NCBI GenBank assembly: GCA_030831585.1
Contig: JAURKV010000087.1
Location: 1 to 48,707, forward strand
Length of the DNA: 48,707 nt
Source: Ramlibacter sp.
GTDB lineage: Bacteria; Pseudomonadota; Gammaproteobacteria; Burkholderiales; Burkholderiaceae_C
Direction: 5' to 3'
In this document: positions 45,101 through 48,707 of the stretch, piece by piece
Layout of the letters: each line of letters opens with the position of its first letter
Position numbering within the stretch: the stretch's first letter is position 1
Notes under the pieces: generated by a model
The model's input: only the letters and a program-made list of their open reading frames with translations
Databases searched by the model: none
What the model was told of the DNA's origin: nothing
Made by a program: the position numbers and the translations under genes

Positions 45101-45777
45101 CGCTCCTCACCCCCGCGCAGGTCGTGCAGTTCCAGCCGAGGCAGACGCTGGACGGCCTGCTGGCCCACCGCGCCACCCATCTGGCGGCCTACCAAAACGA
45201 CGCCTATGCCCGCCACTACCGCGACTTCGTCGAGCGGGTCCGCTCGGCCGAGGCGCCCCTGGGCAAGACCCAGCTGACCGAGGCGGTCGCCCGCGGCCTG
45301 TTCAAGCTCATGGCCTACAAGGACGAATACGAGGTGGCGCGCCTGCACACTGACCGTGCCTTTCTGGGCCGGATCGCAGGCCAGTTCGAAGGCGACTTCA
45401 AGCTGCACTACCACCTGGCGCCGCCCCTGCTGGCCAAGACGAATGACAAGGGCGAGTTGATCAAGCGACCCTTCGGCCCCTGGATGGGGGTCGCCTTCCA
45501 GGTGCTCGCCCGCCTGAAGTTCCTGCGCGGTACCGACTTCGACCCCTTCGGCCGCAGCGCTGAGCGCCGCGGCGAGCGGGCCTTGATCGAGGCCTACCGG
45601 GCCAGCCTGGAAGAAGTGATTGCTGCGCTCGACGCCGGCAACCATGCCCGGGCGCTCGAAATCGCCCGCCTGCCCGAGCAGATTCGCGGCTTTGGCCATG
45701 TGAAGGAGCGCCACCTTGCGAAGGTGCGGCCCCAATGGGACGCGCTCATGGCCCGGTGGCGGGCCCAACGGATGTAG
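42184..45777 (+). CDS. Indolepyruvate ferredoxin oxidoreductase family protein (fused alpha/beta/gamma-type, 1197 aa)
   Basis: [51 protein letters not shown] (TPP region); [52 protein letters not shown] (Fe-S); C-terminal gamma domain [15 protein letters not shown]. Confidence 0.93.
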   Translation: [1197 protein letters not shown]

Positions 45778-45792
45778 CCCGGCGAGCGGCGT

Positions 45793-45819
45793 CAGGCCTG
45801 AACCTGCGCCTCAGGCCTG
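45793..45819. terminator. Perfect 9-bp inverted repeat between convergent genes, possible bidirectional terminator without T-tract
   Basis: CAGGCCTGA-acctgcgcc-TCAGGCCTG; right arm contains the minus-strand stop codon. Confidence 0.4.
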
Positions 45820-46518
45820 CCCGTGGGCCGACGCCTTCTGCATAGCGCCCGAGCGCAGCACCTGCACGCTGGCACTGGTCGGTACGACCCGGCGCAGGGC
45901 GGCGGCGACGTCGGCTGCCGCAATCGCCCGGTAATCCCTGGGGATCAGCGGGCCGAGGCAGCGGTCCACCCACAGGCCCACGGTCTCGCCGGGCCGGTGG
46001 GGTTGGCCCAGGGACGCGCGTTCGCCCACCAAGAGGGAAGGTCGGGCGATCACCAAGCCTTCAAAGCCCAGCCCCGGCAAGGCCGCTTCCAGCTCACCCT
46101 TGACCCGGTTGTAGAAGACCCGGGACTGCGGGTCCGCGCCCATGGCGCTCACCAAGCCCGCGCGCAGGGCGCCGCTGGACCGGGCCGCCTGTGCCACCGC
46201 TAGGTTGGCGTCGAAATCCACCGCGCGAAAGGACGCCTGGCTGCCGGCGACCCGGATCGTGGTGCCCAGGGCCAAATAGACCTCGTCCGCGGCGGGCAGG
46301 GGCGGCAGTGCCGCGAAGTCGACGACATGGACGACCAGCTTGGGATGCGTGTCCGCTAACGGACGCCGCACCAGGGCGTGCACGGTGGCCACGCCGGTGT
46401 CGGCCAGCAGACCACGAAGCAGTTCACGGCCGACCAGGCCGGTTGCGCCGGCCAGGAGCACGGTCCGGCCAGTGGCGATAGACGTGGACGTGGACGTGGC
46501 GTGGGGGTGCACAGACAT
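45811..46518 (-). CDS. NAD(P)-binding Rossmann protein (atypical SDR / NAD(P)H-binding family)
   Basis: TVLLAGATGLVGRELLRGLLAD; VYLALGTTIRVAGSQASFRAVDFDANLAVAQAARSSGALRAGLVSAMGAD. Confidence 0.88.
   Translation of the reverse strand: MSVHPHATSTSTSIATGRTVLLAGATGLVGRELLRGLLADTGVATVHALVRRPLADTHPKLVVHVVDFAALPPLPAADEVYLALGTTIRVAGSQASFRAVDFDANLAVAQAARSSGALRAGLVSAMGADPQSRVFYNRVKGELEAALPGLGFEGLVIARPSLLVGERASLGQPHRPGETVGLWVDRCLGPLIPRDYRAIAAADVAAALRRVVPTSASVQVLRSGAMQKASAHGQA
46481..46498 (-). repeat. In-frame hexanucleotide repeat (GACGTG)x3 on + strand, encoding alternating Ser/Thr near the N-terminus of the Rossmann protein
   Basis: gacgtggacgtggacgtg; protein MSVHPHATSTSTSIATG. Confidence 0.9.
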
Positions 46519-46742
46519 GTTGGGATCGCCGAAAAGAGCGGGTAGTGAACCGAATGTAAGGCCCGGCCAGACGGCGGAGCGGGACGCCCCGGTGCGCCAG
46601 GCCCGGGGAGACCCTGTGCCCGATCGCAGTTTGGGGGCGGGCCTACAATCCCCGCCAGCGCCGTCGGCCGGCGATCTGCCCCATGGCAGTTTCCGTCCGC
46701 CTGCGGCTTTGCGTGTCGATCCTTTTCGAACCAGGAGTTTCC

Positions 46743-47075
46743 GTGTTCATTTCTTCCGCCTACGCCCAAGCCGCCCCTGCCCCCGCCGCAGGGGGTGACA
46801 TGATGTCTTCCCTCACCGGGATGCTGCCCCTGGTGCTCATGTTCGTGGTGCTGTACTTCGTCATGATCCGCCCCCAAATGAAGCGCCAGAAGGAGCACAA
46901 GGCGATGATCGAGGCCCTGGCTAAGGGCGATGAAGTCGTCTCCGCCGGTGGCGTGGCCGGCAAGATCGCCAAGTTGGGCGACAGCTATATCGGCCTCGAA
47001 GTGGCCGATGGCGTCGAGATCCAGCTCCAGCGCAGCGCTATCAGCCAAGTTCTGCCCAAGGGCACGCTCAAGTAA
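46743..47075 (+). CDS. yajC: Sec translocon accessory subunit YajC
   Basis: LVLMFVVLYFVMIRPQMKRQKEHKAMIEALAKGDEVVSAGGVAGKI; GTG start. Confidence 0.95.
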   Translation: MFISSAYAQAAPAPAAGGDMMSSLTGMLPLVLMFVVLYFVMIRPQMKRQKEHKAMIEALAKGDEVVSAGGVAGKIAKLGDSYIGLEVADGVEIQLQRSAISQVLPKGTLK

Positions 47076-47188
47076 GGCCCGCTGGCGCTCACGGGGCCGG
47101 TGCCCCGAGTCCGCCGCGTGTCCTGGCCGTCGCGCCGCCTTCCCCGCGCCGTCCGGCTCCGCTCCCTCGGCCCAACGCATTTGCCACC

Positions 47189-48707
47189 ATGAACCGTTAC
47201 CCCCTCTGGAAGTACCTGATCCTGGTGGTCGCCCTGCTGGTGGGCGCCCTCTATACGCTGCCTAATTTCTTCGGTGAGGCGCCTGCTGTCCAGGTCTCGG
47301 CTGGCAAGGCCACCACTCGGGTCGACACCGCCACCCTGGCGCGTGTCGAGCAGGCCCTGGCCCAGGCCGGCCTCAAGCCCCACTCGATCGCGCTGGAAGG
47401 TGTTTCGGTCCGGGCGCGCATGAACAGCACCGACGACCAGCTCAAGGCCAAGGACGCGATCCAGCGCGCCCTGGTGCCTGACCCGGCCAATGCGCCCTAT
47501 GTGGTTGCCCTTAACCTGATCCCGGCCTCGCCGGCCTGGCTGTCGGCCATTCATGCGGCGCCCATGTATCTGGGCCTGGACCTGCGCGGCGGCGTGCACT
47601 TCATGCTCCAGGTCGATATGCAGGCCGCACTCACCAAGCGGGCCGAGTCCTACGCTGGCGATTTGCGCACGCAGCTGCGTGAAGCCAACATCCGGCACGC
47701 CGGCATCACCCGCAACGGCCAGTCGGTCGAGGTGCGCTTCCGCGAGGCGGCGGTGATGGAGCAGGCCCTCAAGCTCGTGGCCACCCAGTTCCCAGACCTG
47801 GCCACCACCAGCGGCCCGGACGGCACCGACTACCGCATCAGTGCCACCATCAAGGCCGAGGCGGGCCGCAAGGTGCAAGAGCAGGCGCTCAAGCAGAACA
47901 TCACCACCTTGCACAACCGGATCAACGAGCTGGGCGTGGCCGAGCCGGTGATCCAGCAGCAGGGCCTCGACCGCATCGTGGTGCAGTTGCCGGGCGTGCA
48001 GGACACCGCCAAGGCCAAGGACATCCTGGGCCGCACCGCCACGCTCGAAATGCGCATGGTCGACGACAGCGCGGAGGCCCGCGCCGCCGAGCAGGGCAGC
48101 GGCCCGGTGCCCTTTGGCGCCGAGCGCTATTTCGAGCGGGATGGCCGCGCGGTCATCGTCAAGAAGCAGGTCATCCTCTCCGGCGACAGCCTGACCGATG
48201 CCCAGCCGGGCTTCGACTCGCAGACACAGCAGCCCAAGGTCGACCTCACCGTTGACGCCAAAGGCGGCCGCATCATGCGCGACACCAGCCGTGAGAACAT
48301 CCGCAAGCGCATGGCGATCTTGCTGTTCGAGAAGGGCAGGGGCGAGGTGCTCACCGCACCGGTGATCCAGGGTGAACTGGGCAACCGTTTCCAGATTTCC
48401 GGCTCGATGAGCGTGACCGAGGCCAATGACCTGGCGCTGCTGCTGCGCGCCGGTTCGCTGGCCGCGCCGATGGAGATCATCGAGGAGCTGACCATCGGGC
48501 CCAGCCTGGGCGCCGAGAACATCGCCAAGGGCTTCAACAGCGTGATCTGGGGCTTTGTCGCCATCGTTGCCTTCATGGCGATTTATTACATGCTGTTCGG
48601 CCTGTTCTCCGGTCTGGCGCTGGCGGTCAACCTGCTGCTGCTGGTGGCCATCTTGTCCATGTTGCAGGCCACGCTCACCTTGCCAGGTATGGCTGCAATG
48701 GCCCTGG
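47189..48707 (+). CDS. secD: Protein translocase subunit SecD, 5' partial (runs off window)
   Basis: MNRYPLWKYLILVVALLVGALYTLPNFFGEAPAVQVS; MYLGLDLRGGVHFMLQVDM; NRINELGVAEPVIQQQGLDRIVVQLPGVQD; no stop before window end so absent from ORF track. Confidence 0.96.
   Translation, partial: MNRYPLWKYLILVVALLVGALYTLPNFFGEAPAVQVSAGKATTRVDTATLARVEQALAQAGLKPHSIALEGVSVRARMNSTDDQLKAKDAIQRALVPDPANAPYVVALNLIPASPAWLSAIHAAPMYLGLDLRGGVHFMLQVDMQAALTKRAESYAGDLRTQLREANIRHAGITRNGQSVEVRFREAAVMEQALKLVATQFPDLATTSGPDGTDYRISATIKAEAGRKVQEQALKQNITTLHNRINELGVAEPVIQQQGLDRIVVQLPGVQDTAKAKDILGRTATLEMRMVDDSAEARAAEQGSGPVPFGAERYFERDGRAVIVKKQVILSGDSLTDAQPGFDSQTQQPKVDLTVDAKGGRIMRDTSRENIRKRMAILLFEKGRGEVLTAPVIQGELGNRFQISGSMSVTEANDLALLLRAGSLAAPMEIIEELTIGPSLGAENIAKGFNSVIWGFVAIVAFMAIYYMLFGLFSGLALAVNLLLLVAILSMLQATLTLPGMAAMAL

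Noticed and set aside
42469-45768. 1099-aa open frame antisense to the indolepyruvate oxidoreductase gene
   Set aside because: High-GC codon bias leaves the antisense frame open; translation is low-complexity His/Gly/Gln/Arg-rich with no recognisable domain, while the sense frame is a full-length enzyme.

Overview
High-GC betaproteobacterial chromosome segment (Burkholderiales/Comamonadaceae-like, judged from gene content only). It runs from the 3' part of sucD to the 5' part of secD, with about 36 supportable CDSs, no rRNA, tRNA or CRISPR seen, and no transposase or integrase recognised. Most of it is housekeeping: sucD, terC, moaC, purB, glnE, yhdP-like, nitrilase, mltA, yajC, secD, an RND efflux operon. 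Three parts stand out. (1) 1.6-8.3 kb: a compact Ser/Thr phospho-signalling operon (CHASE2-Hanks kinase, PP2C phosphatase, dual-FHA protein, CHASE2-class III nucleotide cyclase), immediately followed on the same strand by a type IV pilin and a PglL/TfpO-like O-oligosaccharyltransferase. This is the best candidate for an integrated, under-described system. (2) 37.3-41.9 kb: a visibly less GC-rich catabolic-looking cassette (MmgE/PrpD, SDR, MmgE/PrpD, Bug/TctC binding protein) whose SDR lacks the canonical catalytic Ser and Tyr. (3) 10.7-12.3 kb: a predicted periplasmic ClpP-like protease fused to a rhodanese domain. Smaller architectural oddities include two divergent gene pairs whose start codons overlap in a single CATG, convergent genes sharing stop codons, and several in-frame hexanucleotide repeats encoding alternating dipeptides in protein tails. 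All calls come from reading the sequence and supplied ORFs; no database search was run.
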